A stretch of 64,000 bases of DNA from CAVXEH01 sp963805645 (lineage in GTDB: Bacteria; Chloroflexota; Limnocylindria; QHBO01): the NCBI GenBank assembly GCA_963805645.1, contig CAWDVA010000010.1:62001-126000 (forward strand). The letters are read 5' to 3'. The notes beneath the pieces are model-generated. The model did no database searches, had not been told where the DNA came from, and saw only the letters and a list, made by a program, of their open reading frames with translations. Position 1 is the first letter of the stretch, and the number at the start of each line of letters is the position of its first letter. Positions 16,384 through 23,980 of this stretch are shown in pieces. The position numbers and the translations under genes are program-made.

Positions 16384-17118
16384 ATGGAACCAGCGGCAGA
16401 GGGCCACACCCTGACCATCGGCGACCAGCGGGTGGCCATGGCAATCTCCGACCCGCAGACCGAGGCGCGGCTTCGGGAGCGGATCGCAAAGCGCAGCGGA
16501 GCCATCTCGGTTCGGCTCGCACCGGCATCGGCGTCCGACGTCGAAGGTCACGTCTTCCAGGCTGCCCAGCGCTCGGTGGCCATCAACCTGCAGATGGACG
16601 AGGATGACGTGGAAGGGCACGCCATCAGCCTGCGCTTCCCGACCCTCGAGGAGGCGGACAAGTTCCGCCGCAACCTGATCGCGGCGGGCGTCCTGGCCGG
16701 CACCCTGGTCGTGGGCTCCGCCGGGGCCATCGCGATCACCAGCCAGCCGGCTGCGACCGACGTCAGCCCGGTCCAGGCGACCCAGGCCTACGAGCGGCCT
16801 GCCGGCCACGGCATGCTGCCGGGCGCCGATATCGCGGCACCCGAGGCCGCGGCGCCGGCGCAGGCGGCGGCGGTGACAGGCGTCGATCCGGCGACGGGCC
16901 AGCCGGCCCGCACCGGGCTCCAGCAGGGCGTCGACCTGGGGACCGCTGCGGCCGCCACGTCGGCGAACGCCGCGACGGGGATCGACCCCGTGACCGGCAA
17001 GCCCTGGCAGAGCGGGTTCCAGGAGAATGCGGACAGCGGCACCCCGTCCAACCTCTCCGGCACCCAGTCGGCGGAGCGACCCGCCGGCAGCGGGCCCCTG
17101 GAGGGCGTCGATCGCTGA
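16384..17118 (+). CDS. EGH-motif membrane protein with C-terminal GxDPxTGxP repeats
   Basis: 244 aa, no known family. Three short EGH motifs occur: AAEGH (4-8), SDVEGH (51-56) and DDVEGH (74-79). A hydrophobic helix follows at about 97-119 (LIAAGVLAGTLVVGSAGAIAI). The C-terminal half is Ala/Gly/Pro-rich with degenerate repeats: ERPAGHGMLPGAD and ERPAGSGPLEGVD, GVDPATGQPARTG and GIDPVTGKPWQSG. The D[VT]EGH motif recurs four times in the repeat protein at 18843-19325, with a subtilase and GAF gene between them, so the two probably belong to one system. It is convergent with the subtilase and separated from it by a strong hairpin. Start ATG has AAGAGG about 10 nt upstream. Confidence 0.7.
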   Translation: MEPAAEGHTLTIGDQRVAMAISDPQTEARLRERIAKRSGAISVRLAPASASDVEGHVFQAAQRSVAINLQMDEDDVEGHAISLRFPTLEEADKFRRNLIAAGVLAGTLVVGSAGAIAITSQPAATDVSPVQATQAYERPAGHGMLPGADIAAPEAAAPAQAAAVTGVDPATGQPARTGLQQGVDLGTAAAATSANAATGIDPVTGKPWQSGFQENADSGTPSNLSGTQSAERPAGSGPLEGVDR

Positions 17119-17137
17119 CGTCACCGGGTCCCATCTC

Positions 17138-17174
17138 GGCGAACGGCCGGCCCCCCACGGGCCGGCCGTTCGCC
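17138..17174. terminator. bidirectional hairpin terminator
   Basis: A perfect 16-bp stem (GGCGAACGGCCGGCCC at 17138-17153 with its complement at 17159-17174) and a 5-nt loop lies between two convergent genes. No T-run follows, as is common in very GC-rich genomes. Confidence 0.7.
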
Positions 17175-17189
17175 CTATCCCGGGACGCC

Positions 17190-18020
17190 CTATCCGGGAC
17201 GGCGCTCGTTGTTGGCGACGGCGGCGAGGATGGCCTTCACCTCGAACGGCGTCAGTCCCGGGTGCTTCGACAGAACGAGGGCCACGAGGGCGGTGATGTG
17301 CGGTGCCGCGAACGAGTTGCCGGTCGCGACGGTCTGGCCCCCGTCACGCCAGGCCACCGGGACGTCCACGCCCCACGCGCCGAACTCGACCGGCGGTGCC
17401 GGGTTGTAGTAGAAGCGCCAGGGATCCGCCTCCGCGCTGGCGGCCACGCTGATGACCGAGCTGAAGAGGGACGGGTAGCTCGGCCCCGCGACGTTGTTCG
17501 CGGCGCTGACCAGCACGACGCGGTTGAAGTACGCCTGGTCGGCGAGATCGTGGAAGAGCGGGAAGAGTGTCTCGCTCTTGCTGGACAGGCTCAGGTTCGC
17601 GACGCCGACCGGCCGCCGGATCGCCTCCTCCAGCGCCTGCGCGAAGGCGGCGCCCTTGCCCTTCAGGTCGGCGCCCAGGACCCGGATGGAGACGATCTCG
17701 ACCTCCGGCGCCATCCCCGCGATGATCCCGGCACAGGCCGTGCCGTGGCCGAACAGGTCGACCGCCGACGGATCGGCGACCACGTGGGCCTGCCCGTCCG
17801 ACACCTCGATCGCCAGGCTCTCGACCAGCCGCCCCTTCACGGCGGGGTGTGCCCCCTCGACTCCCGAATCGATGATCGCGACGCTCACGCCGGCACCGGT
17901 GGCACCGCCCCAGGCCCACTCGCGATCGATGGCGTCCAGGGCCGGCATGCGGATGAGCCCGTGCCGCCGATCCGGGTCGAAGGGCTCGGACCAGGCCGGG
18001 AGCTCCTCGGCGGTCGGCAT
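17190..18020 (-). CDS. S8 family serine peptidase (subtilase)
   Basis: 276 aa, about the size of a bare subtilisin catalytic domain. The triad is intact: Asp in VAIIDSGVEGAHP, His in GHGTACAGIIAG and Ser in GNSFAAPHITA. The oxyanion Asn is in SAANNVAG. No signal peptide and no propeptide are visible, so it appears to be a cytoplasmic, processing-type subtilase, comparable in size to the protease domains of cyanobactin PatA/PatG rather than secreted degradative enzymes. It starts 5 bp after the GAF gene, which follows the VHTSG/DDTEGH repeat protein by 22 bp, so the protease and repeat protein share an operon. The repeat protein is an obvious candidate substrate (inference). Confidence 0.9.
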   Translation of the reverse strand: MPTAEELPAWSEPFDPDRRHGLIRMPALDAIDREWAWGGATGAGVSVAIIDSGVEGAHPAVKGRLVESLAIEVSDGQAHVVADPSAVDLFGHGTACAGIIAGMAPEVEIVSIRVLGADLKGKGAAFAQALEEAIRRPVGVANLSLSSKSETLFPLFHDLADQAYFNRVVLVSAANNVAGPSYPSLFSSVISVAASAEADPWRFYYNPAPPVEFGAWGVDVPVAWRDGGQTVATGNSFAAPHITALVALVLSKHPGLTPFEVKAILAAVANNERRPG

Positions 18021-18025
18021 CGGGC

Positions 18026-18820
18026 TCAGCCTCGCCGAAGTCGACCGCGGTGGGCCTGGTGCTCGGCCACGACCCGCAAGATGTCGCCCACCAGGTCGAG
18101 CTCCTCCTCGCCAAGGTCCCGAAGCCGGCTCACCTGGTCGACGAGGGTCCAGAACGCGGCATCCGACCCGGTGTCGAGGTCCCCAGCCGTCGCAGCCAGG
18201 ATGGCCCCGACCTGGTCCGCCGTGAGGTCCGGCTCCACCTGGCGAAGGGCCGCGGCCAGCAACGTCGGCAGATCGCGCTGGACGCGGGTCGCGGCGATGG
18301 CCTCGCCCGCCTGGTTGGCGAACACGGCGAGGAGCTCCATGTCGCGCATGGTGAAGGTTGGCGCCGAGTGCTTGTCCAGCACCTGCAGGACGCCGACCGT
18401 CTCCTCGCCGGCAAGGAGCGGAACGGCTGCGATGGAGCGCGGGACGTAGCCGGTGCGCTCCGCCGCGGCGCGATCGAACCGCGGATCCGTGCTGACATCC
18501 GAGAGGGCCAGCGACTCGCCGGTGGAGAAGACGTACCCGGCGATCCCGTGGGTGGGTGCCACGGACATCCCCACCGCGCCGGCACCGCGGGGACCCGCCG
18601 CCACGCGGAACTCCAGCCGATCGGGGTCGCTCTCGAACAATGCGATCGACGCCGCCTCCGCCTCGAAGAGACGGACGGTGGCGTCGACGATGGACTGCAG
18701 GAGGCGCTGCTCGGACTCGGGTTCGAAGCGACCGGCCACAGCACCACGCCGCGCTGCCTCCCGGAGGATAAGCAACGCGGCGTGGAGGACCGGATCCACG
18801 GAGCCCTGGAGGCGCTCCAT
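18026..18820 (-). CDS. GAF domain protein
   Basis: 264 aa. A GAF sensor domain covers about residues 30-185: LLQSIVDATVRLFEAEAASI, split here, GIAGYVFSTGESLALSDV, DPRF, and VPLLAGEETVGVLQVLD, the standard GAF blocks. The C-terminal 75 residues are helical and acidic with no output domain recognised. The ATG (MERLQGSVDP) is 22 bp after the repeat protein's stop; a longer frame to 18955 runs antisense through the repeats. GAF domains bind cyclic nucleotides, small metabolites or redox cofactors. Position between a repeat protein and a subtilase suggests it senses the signal that triggers the system. Confidence 0.82.
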   Translation of the reverse strand: MERLQGSVDPVLHAALLILREAARRGAVAGRFEPESEQRLLQSIVDATVRLFEAEAASIALFESDPDRLEFRVAAGPRGAGAVGMSVAPTHGIAGYVFSTGESLALSDVSTDPRFDRAAAERTGYVPRSIAAVPLLAGEETVGVLQVLDKHSAPTFTMRDMELLAVFANQAGEAIAATRVQRDLPTLLAAALRQVEPDLTADQVGAILAATAGDLDTGSDAAFWTLVDQVSRLRDLGEEELDLVGDILRVVAEHQAHRGRLRRG

Positions 18821-18842
18821 CGGTCGGTCGGCGAACGAGAGG

Positions 18843-19325
18843 CTATCGGTCCTTCTGGACGCCCTTCGCCGTCTGCATGTGCCCTTCGGTGTCGTCCTCC
18901 TCCTGTGCGCCGGAGGTGTGGACGCCCGAGGTGTGGACGCCCGAGGTGTGCACACCGGACGTGTGGACGCCCTTCGCCGTCTGCATGTGCCCTTCGGTGT
19001 CGTCCTCCTCCTGTGCGCCCGAAGTGTGGACGCCGGAGGTGTGGACGCCGGAGGTGTGGACGCCCGAGGTGTGGACGCCGGAGGTGTGCACGCCGGAGGT
19101 GTGGACGCCCTTCTGAGGCATCAGGTGGCCTTCGGTGTCGTCTTCGCGCTGCTGCATTCCGCTCTCGGCGACGCCGCTCTCGGCGACGCCGGAGGTATGG
19201 GCGCCAGGAGTCTGGACGCCCGAGGTATGCATGCCCTTCGCGGTCTGCATATGACCCTCGGTGTCGTCTTCGCGCTGCTGCATGCCGCTCTCGGTGATCT
19301 CGCCGCCTGGTCGCGTGTCTGCCAT
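18843..19325 (-). CDS. repetitive DDTEGH / VHTSG protein
   Basis: 160 aa, made almost entirely of repeats and with no recognised family. The block EDDTEGHMQTAKG occurs four times (DDTEGH at 20-25, 62-67, 108-113, 144-149; one copy reads EGHLMPQKG). Between blocks are runs of pentapeptides: five varied units (MHTSG, VQTPG, AHTSG, VAESG, VAESG), six exact VHTSG (74-103) and four exact VHTSG (120-139). No signal peptide, membrane helix or cysteine. GGAGG lies upstream of the ATG. It heads an operon with a GAF protein and a subtilase. The alternation of a conserved block and variable-number short units resembles multi-unit precursor peptides or His-rich metal-binding repeats; neither is proven. 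Confidence 0.8.
   Translation of the reverse strand: MADTRPGGEITESGMQQREDDTEGHMQTAKGMHTSGVQTPGAHTSGVAESGVAESGMQQREDDTEGHLMPQKGVHTSGVHTSGVHTSGVHTSGVHTSGVHTSGAQEEDDTEGHMQTAKGVHTSGVHTSGVHTSGVHTSGAQEEDDTEGHMQTAKGVQKDR
18856..19110. repeat. in-frame tandem DNA repeats (15-bp pentad units, 56-bp duplicated block)
   Basis: The 15-bp unit GAGGTGTGGACGCCC or a near copy is tandemly repeated inside the repeat protein gene. A 56-bp block at 18856-18911 recurs without mismatch at 18964-19019 (108-bp spacing, exactly 36 codons). Such near-identity implies recent unit duplication or recombination, and copy number may vary between strains. Confidence 0.85.
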
Positions 19326-19390
19326 GGGAGTCGCCTCCGTCTCGGTTCGTTTCGTAGTTCGTCAGGTCGGGTGAGCTGATCGATGCAGCG

Positions 19391-19447
19391 AGAGTACGCT
19401 GCTCCCGCAAGCCCTCACCACACAGTCTCCGACATCGGCGCTGTCAA
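19391..19447 (-). promoter_or_regulatory. promoter region of the repeat protein operon
   Basis: On the minus strand there is a consensus TTGACA (19447-19442) but only a weak TGTGTG at 17-bp spacing. A better -10, TACTCT (19396-19391), lies 65 nt before the start and gives a leader carrying the GGAGG site. Which is used cannot be told by reading. A Crp-like regulator is encoded immediately upstream. Confidence 0.3.
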
Positions 19448-19462
19448 CTTGCCGACACTCGA

Positions 19463-20158
19463 CTAGCGTTCGGCGCGTTCCTCGAGCGCAACGGGGTCCA
19501 CCACGACCAGGGTGTCCCGTTCAAGACGTACGAGGCCCTCGGTGATGAGGCTGCCGAGGAGCTTGTTCACGCTCTGGCGGGTCCCCCCGATCATCGCTGC
19601 GAGGTCCGACTGGGTGTATGGCCAGTCGAGGGTCACCTCCCCGGAGGCCAATGGCGCCCGTTCGTGTGCGAGCTGGGCGAGGCGCATGGCGAGGCGCCCG
19701 GCGAGATCGAGGAAGTGCAGCTCCTCCACGTGCCCGGTGAGGCGGCGGAGCTCCGCGACCAGGGCGGAGAAGAGCGCGTCGCGCAGCGCGTCGTGGGCGT
19801 TGAGAAGCTCCAGGAAGACGGAGCGGGAGAGCGCCAGCGTCTCGGTGGGCTCGACGGCCGTGGCCGTGGCGGACCGCGCCTGGTTGTCGAGCAGGGCCAG
19901 CTCGCCGAAGAAGTCCGGCGGTCGGAGCGTCGCGATGATGGCCTCGTCACCCTCCGTGGAGGGAAGGACGATCTTCACCGATCCCGAGGCGATGATGTGC
20001 AGGGAGTCCCCGGCGTCGCCCTGGTGGAAGATCACCTCGTTGCGTCGGAATCGGCGCAACCGGAGCCGCCCCGCGACGGTGCGCAGGACATCGACCTGGC
20101 AGCCGGCGAAGAGCGGGCACATTCCGAGGCTGTCGACCGCGAAGCGATCATCGGTCAT
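19463..20158 (-). CDS. Crp/Fnr family transcriptional regulator
   Basis: 231 aa. An N-terminal cyclic-nucleotide-binding-type barrel (FHQGDAGDSLHIIASGSVKIV, in pieces; FFGELALLDNQARSATATA with a PBC-like FGELALL...ARSATA) is followed by the long dimerisation helix and a Crp HTH: YTQSDLAAMIGGTRQSVNKLLGSL, split here around GGTRQSVNK. No Fnr-type cysteine cluster. It lies 137 bp upstream of the repeat/GAF/subtilase operon on the same strand and may control it. A GGTATACACT sequence about 65 nt upstream could be its -10. Confidence 0.9.
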   Translation of the reverse strand: MTDDRFAVDSLGMCPLFAGCQVDVLRTVAGRLRLRRFRRNEVIFHQGDAGDSLHIIASGSVKIVLPSTEGDEAIIATLRPPDFFGELALLDNQARSATATAVEPTETLALSRSVFLELLNAHDALRDALFSALVAELRRLTGHVEELHFLDLAGRLAMRLAQLAHERAPLASGEVTLDWPYTQSDLAAMIGGTRQSVNKLLGSLITEGLVRLERDTLVVVDPVALEERAER

Positions 20159-20262
20159 GGACCGGCCCCTTTCCCCACGAGCGTGATTGAGCCGGCGCGA
20201 GGCGGGCGCCGAGCGTCAGGCAGTGTATACCCCGTGGCACCCAGATCGGACCGCATGGCCGG

Positions 20263-20268
20263 TACACT
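20263..20268 (+). promoter_or_regulatory. TACACT -10 box, leaderless start at 20275
   Basis: Box ends 6 nt before the GTG start; the spacer is G/C only and holds no separate ribosome site that could be used. Confidence 0.45.
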
Positions 20269-20274
20269 CCGGGG

Positions 20275-21351
20275 GTGGAGACCCCGCTGCAGCCGATCGC
20301 GGTCGTGACGTCGGACGCACACCTGGCCCACGACGGGCTCACCGAGATCATGGGCGGCCGCCCGATTCCGTGCTTCGAACGACCCGAGCGCATCACGGCC
20401 ATCGAGAGCGCGCTGTCCGCGGCCGCGGCGGTGCGCTTCGCGCACCCGACCGAGCACGGTATGGGTCCGATCACCGCCCTCCACGACTCACAGCTGCTCG
20501 ACCTGCTCGAACACGCCTGGACCGATGCCGTGGCGACCGGCGACACCGATGGCGACCGCCCGCTCATCCCCGACACGTTCCTGGTGGGACCCTACGCGGC
20601 GGGCGGCTATGCGGGAACCGGGACGGCGCGACCCGCGCGCCTGGGGGCGCACTGCCTGGACACCGCCACGCCCATCGTGGCGGGGACATACGCGGCCGCC
20701 CTCGCCGCTGTCGACGTGGCCCTCACGGCCGCCGACCTGGTCACCGCCGGCGCGCCGGCGGCCTACGCGCTGTGCCGTCCGCCCGGCCACCACGCCTCGC
20801 GCGAGATGTACGGCGGCTACTGCTTCTTCAACAACGCGGCCATCGTGGCCGAGCAGCTGGTCCGGGGCGGGGCGTCGCGGGTCGCGATCCTCGACCTCGA
20901 CTACCACCACGGCAACGGGACCCAGCAGCTCTTCTGGGAGCGCGGGGAGGTGCTCTACGTCTCGTTGCACGCGGATCCCGCGCGGGCGTTCCCGTACTTC
21001 TCCGGCCATGCCGACGAGATGGGCGCCGGTCCCGGCGCCGGGGCCACCAGGAACTTCCCGCTTCCCGCCGGGACGAACGTGGATGACTACGCGACCGCCC
21101 TTGCCGATGCCTGCGAGCTCGTCTCCGGCTTCGGGGCCGATGCGCCGCTCGTCGTTTCGCTGGGCTTCGACACGTATGCCGGCGATCCGATCGGCGACTT
21201 CGCCATCGAGACCGGCGACTACGTGCGCATCGGCGGCCTCGTCCGCGGGCTCGGCCGCCAGGTGATCGTCATCCAGGAGGGCGGGTACGCCCTCGACGCC
21301 ATCGGTGCCAACGCCGTGGCCTTCCTGCAGGGCCTCACCGGCAGGCACTGA
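20275..21351 (+). CDS. histone deacetylase family protein (class II-like amidohydrolase)
   Basis: 358 aa, GTG start. Arginase/deacetylase fold with HDAC motifs: RPPGHHA (active-site His pair), GYCFFNNAAI, LDLDYHHGNGTQ (zinc ligands Asp and His) and the late Asp in LGFDTYAGDP, then EGGYALD with the Tyr-like catalytic position. The size and motifs match bacterial acetylpolyamine amidohydrolases and AcuC-like enzymes. Substrate could be acetylpolyamines or acetyl-lysine. It would fit amine use with the aldehyde dehydrogenases and aminotransferase further along, but that link is speculative. Confidence 0.88.
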   Translation: METPLQPIAVVTSDAHLAHDGLTEIMGGRPIPCFERPERITAIESALSAAAAVRFAHPTEHGMGPITALHDSQLLDLLEHAWTDAVATGDTDGDRPLIPDTFLVGPYAAGGYAGTGTARPARLGAHCLDTATPIVAGTYAAALAAVDVALTAADLVTAGAPAAYALCRPPGHHASREMYGGYCFFNNAAIVAEQLVRGGASRVAILDLDYHHGNGTQQLFWERGEVLYVSLHADPARAFPYFSGHADEMGAGPGAGATRNFPLPAGTNVDDYATALADACELVSGFGADAPLVVSLGFDTYAGDPIGDFAIETGDYVRIGGLVRGLGRQVIVIQEGGYALDAIGANAVAFLQGLTGRH

Positions 21352-21364
21352 CGCGGCCGCGCTC

Positions 21365-22354
21365 CTAGGCTGGCGCCTCGCCTGCCCTCGCCCCGAGCAC
21401 GTCCGCGAGGAGCACCGGGTCGACGTTCCCGCCGCTGATGACGATCACCCGACGGTCGTCTCCGTCCGGCTGGGGAACGTGCCCGAACAGGTGGGCCGCC
21501 ATGGCCGCCGCCCCTGACGGCTCCACGACCAGCCGCGCCCGGGCGGCCAGCTGGCGCATGGCCGCGCGCAGCTCGTCGTCACTGACCGTCACGACCTCGT
21601 CGACCAGGGCACGGATGTGGGCGAAGGGAAGCGCCCCCAGGGCGCTGACCCGCAGGCCGTCGGCGATGGTGCGCCCGGTGCGCTCCGGGGGCCACGACAC
21701 GATCTCGCCGCGTGCCAGCGAATCGCGCGCGTCGGCCGCGTCCTCCGGCTCCACGCCGATGACCCGCGCGCCCGGCGCCAGCGCGTTGATGGCAGCCGCG
21801 ATCCCGGCGATCAGCCCCCCGCCGCCGATGGGCACCAGGACGCTGGTGACATCCGGCCGATCATCCGCGATCTCCAGCCCCGCGGTCCCCTGGCCGGCGA
21901 TGATCTCCGCGTCGTCGAAGGGCGGGATGATGGCGTAGCCGTGCTCGGCGGCAAGCTCCTGGGCGATGCGTCGCCGCTCGTCGGAGCCCGGGCCGCAGCG
22001 CACGATGCGGGCGCCGTCCCGCTCGACGCCGGCGACCTTCACCGCCGGAGCGTTCTCCGGCATCACGATCACCGCGGGCACGCCCAGCAGCCGGGCCGAA
22101 CGCGCGACCGCCTGCGCGTGGTTGCCCGACGAGTAGGTGACCACGCCGGCAGCCCGCGCCTCCGGTGAGAGGCTGGTGAGCTTGGCGTACGCGCCCCGCA
22201 TCTTGAAGGCGCCCACCGGCTGGAGGCTCTCCGGCTTGAGCTCCGTTCGGTCGTCCCAGCGCAGCAGGGGCGTCCGCACGGCAACGCCCGCGATCCGCGC
22301 GGCCGCGGCGCGGATCCGGTCGAGATCCACGAGGTCCGGGGAGTCAGCCGTCAT
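21365..22354 (-). CDS. threonine/serine dehydratase (PLP fold type II)
   Basis: 329 aa, a catalytic domain without the C-terminal ACT regulatory domain of IlvA, so a catabolic-type or unregulated dehydratase. PLP Lys is in FKMRGAYAKL, the phosphate loop in GGGGLIAGIA, and SSGNHAQAVA is the substrate-loop motif. Converts threonine to 2-oxobutyrate and ammonia, or acts as serine racemase/dehydratase. The start overlaps the DinB gene by 11 bp and stops 14 bp from the convergent deacetylase. Part of an operon FAH-family hydrolase, DinB, dehydratase. Confidence 0.88.
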   Translation of the reverse strand: MTADSPDLVDLDRIRAAAARIAGVAVRTPLLRWDDRTELKPESLQPVGAFKMRGAYAKLTSLSPEARAAGVVTYSSGNHAQAVARSARLLGVPAVIVMPENAPAVKVAGVERDGARIVRCGPGSDERRRIAQELAAEHGYAIIPPFDDAEIIAGQGTAGLEIADDRPDVTSVLVPIGGGGLIAGIAAAINALAPGARVIGVEPEDAADARDSLARGEIVSWPPERTGRTIADGLRVSALGALPFAHIRALVDEVVTVSDDELRAAMRQLAARARLVVEPSGAAAMAAHLFGHVPQPDGDDRRVIVISGGNVDPVLLADVLGARAGEAPA

Positions 22355-22901
22355 CGTGCCCGCGCCCGCGCTTCCGGAGCAGGTCCAGCTGGTCGGCATG
22401 CTCCTCGAGATGCCCGACCACGAAGTCCTCGACGATCTGCGGCATGGTCATCGCGCCCAGGGTCGGGTGCGCGCCCACCGCCGCCCAGCCGGCCGCCGAC
22501 AGTCCGTCCAGCTCGTCGGCGAGCGCCGCGATCTCGCGGGCAACGCGGGCGAGGAGGGCGGCCGGATCGGTGTGACGGTCGCGCTCGATCGCGGCGATCC
22601 GCTCGGCATCGGCCTTCGTGCGCCCGAAACGGACGGGCTGCCGCGCCGCTCCGGGGTCAGGCCGCTGCTCCGCCCAGCCGTCGACCACGTGCTGGATCTG
22701 AGCCGCCCAGTAGGGTGGGAACTCCGCGAGGTGGGCCCAGACCTGCCCGGCCTCCCAGCGCTCGCTGCCGCCGGGGTCGGGATCCGTCAGCCCGGCCGGG
22801 AGGCCGTTCGCGACATGCGTCTCCAGGCGTGCCTGGACGGCGCGCATCCGGGCGCGGTGGTTCGCGGCGGCGCCGGTCGGAGTGCTGTTCTCGCCGCTCA
22901 C
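22344..22901 (-). CDS. DinB-like protein
   Basis: 185 aa from a GTG that overlaps the stop of the upstream hydrolase by 4 bp. Helical DinB/YfiT-type bundle: WEAGQVWAHLAEFPPYWAAQIQ carries the first His ligand, in pieces, and QIVEDFVVGHLEEHADQLDLL the late HxxxHxxQ ligands, typical of this putative metal-dependent family (mycothiol/bacillithiol-related transferases). Function unknown; the Trp-His-Leu arrangement supports family membership. Confidence 0.72.
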   Translation of the reverse strand: MSGENSTPTGAAANHRARMRAVQARLETHVANGLPAGLTDPDPGGSERWEAGQVWAHLAEFPPYWAAQIQHVVDGWAEQRPDPGAARQPVRFGRTKADAERIAAIERDRHTDPAALLARVAREIAALADELDGLSAAGWAAVGAHPTLGAMTMPQIVEDFVVGHLEEHADQLDLLRKRGRGHDDG

Positions 22902-23920
22902 CGGAACCTCCGTTGCGCCGGCCGCTCGACGACCGGGCTGGTCAGCGCCCCCAGGCGCTCGATCGCCAGGGTCACCGTGTCCCCGGGCTCCAGGTACCGC
23001 TTCAGCACCTCGTCGCGAACCTCCAGGAGGCAGCCGGTGCCCACCGTTCCGGATCCGAGGAGCTCGCCCGGACGGACCCGCACGTCGGCGGACGCGCGCG
23101 CCAGCATCTCGCCGAAGCTGTACTGCATGCTCGACCACGCCCCGTGGCTGATCTCGAGCCCGTTGACGAGGGCGGTCATCTGCAGCGCGTAGCCCTTCCC
23201 CGCCCGTGCATCGGCCAGCTCGTCCGGGGTGACCAGCCAGGGACCGATGGTGGAGGCGAAGTCCTTTCCCTTGGCAGGACCCAGCCGCACGGTCGTCTCC
23301 TCACGCTGCAGATCACGGGCCGACCAGTCGTTGAAGATGCAGTAGCCGCCGATGGCCTCCTCGGCGCGGTCCGGCTCCAGGTCCAGGGCCGGCGTGTCCA
23401 CCAGCGCGGCGACCTCCAGCTCGAAGTCCAGCTCGGCGGAGCCGCGCGGCGCCCAGACCGGCTCGCCCGGTCCGCGGATCTCGCTGGTGTTGCTGAAGTA
23501 GAAGACGGGGATGCGGTACCAGGCCTCCGGCACGGGGTTGCCGCGACGATCCCACATGGTCTTCACGTGGCGCTCGAAGGCGTAGAAGTCGCGGATCCCG
23601 GGCGGCCGGAGGATGGGCGGTCCGAAGTGAAGGTCACCGGCGTGCAGGACCGCCTCGTCGTCCTCTGCGGCGGCCGCGTAGCCATCCACGATCTCGGCCA
23701 GCGCCTCGACGCGCAGCCCCCGGGCGAGGTGGTCGTCCAGCGTCGTGACCGGCTGCCGGAAGAGCGGCGAGTTGTGCGGACGCCGCGGGTCCTCCACGAC
23801 CAGGCCCTGGCGCGCCTCCTCGAGGTCGAGCCACAGCGACGCGCCGTCGTCGCGGGCGACCGCCAGGCGCCAGGGCGTGCCGGCCGGCGCCGTGCGCTCG
23901 CGGACGTGGGCGATCTTCAT
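22898..23920 (-). CDS. fumarylacetoacetate hydrolase family protein
   Basis: 340 aa. FAH-family fold: metal-binding Glu residues occur in SAELDFELEVAALVD, then the conserved FNDWSARDLQ, GPAKGKDFASTIGPWLVT and ELLGSGTVGTGCLLE. This resembles true fumarylacetoacetases or 2-keto-4-pentenoate-hydratase relatives. With HPPD and homogentisate dioxygenase in the same window, cleavage of fumarylacetoacetate to fumarate and acetoacetate is plausible. First gene of a three-gene overlapping operon; TAGACT box 8 nt upstream. Confidence 0.85.
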   Translation of the reverse strand: MKIAHVRERTAPAGTPWRLAVARDDGASLWLDLEEARQGLVVEDPRRPHNSPLFRQPVTTLDDHLARGLRVEALAEIVDGYAAAAEDDEAVLHAGDLHFGPPILRPPGIRDFYAFERHVKTMWDRRGNPVPEAWYRIPVFYFSNTSEIRGPGEPVWAPRGSAELDFELEVAALVDTPALDLEPDRAEEAIGGYCIFNDWSARDLQREETTVRLGPAKGKDFASTIGPWLVTPDELADARAGKGYALQMTALVNGLEISHGAWSSMQYSFGEMLARASADVRVRPGELLGSGTVGTGCLLEVRDEVLKRYLEPGDTVTLAIERLGALTSPVVERPAQRRFR

Positions 23921-23928
23921 CGGTCCGG

Positions 23929-23934
23929 AGTCTA
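23929..23934 (-). promoter_or_regulatory. TAGACT -10 box, leaderless start at 23920
   Basis: Ends 8 nt before the ATG; the divergent TAGAAT box at 23967 is 38 bp away, so both promoters occupy a 60-bp gap. Confidence 0.45.
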
Positions 23935-23966
23935 GCGGGTCGGCGCGCGCCGCCGCGAGCCGCGCC

Positions 23967-23972
23967 TAGAAT
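23967..23972 (+). promoter_or_regulatory. TAGAAT -10 box, leaderless start at 23981
   Basis: Ends 8 nt before a GTG start codon; no ribosome site. Confidence 0.5.
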
Positions 23973-23980
23973 CAGCCCTC

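Noticed and set aside
18905..19110. CRISPR array
   Set aside because: The repeats are contiguous 15-bp in-frame units without spacers and encode a protein.
16384..19325. RiPP cluster of a known class
   Set aside because: There is a protease and a repeat protein but no modification enzyme, leader peptide or transporter for a peptide; kept only as a hypothesis.
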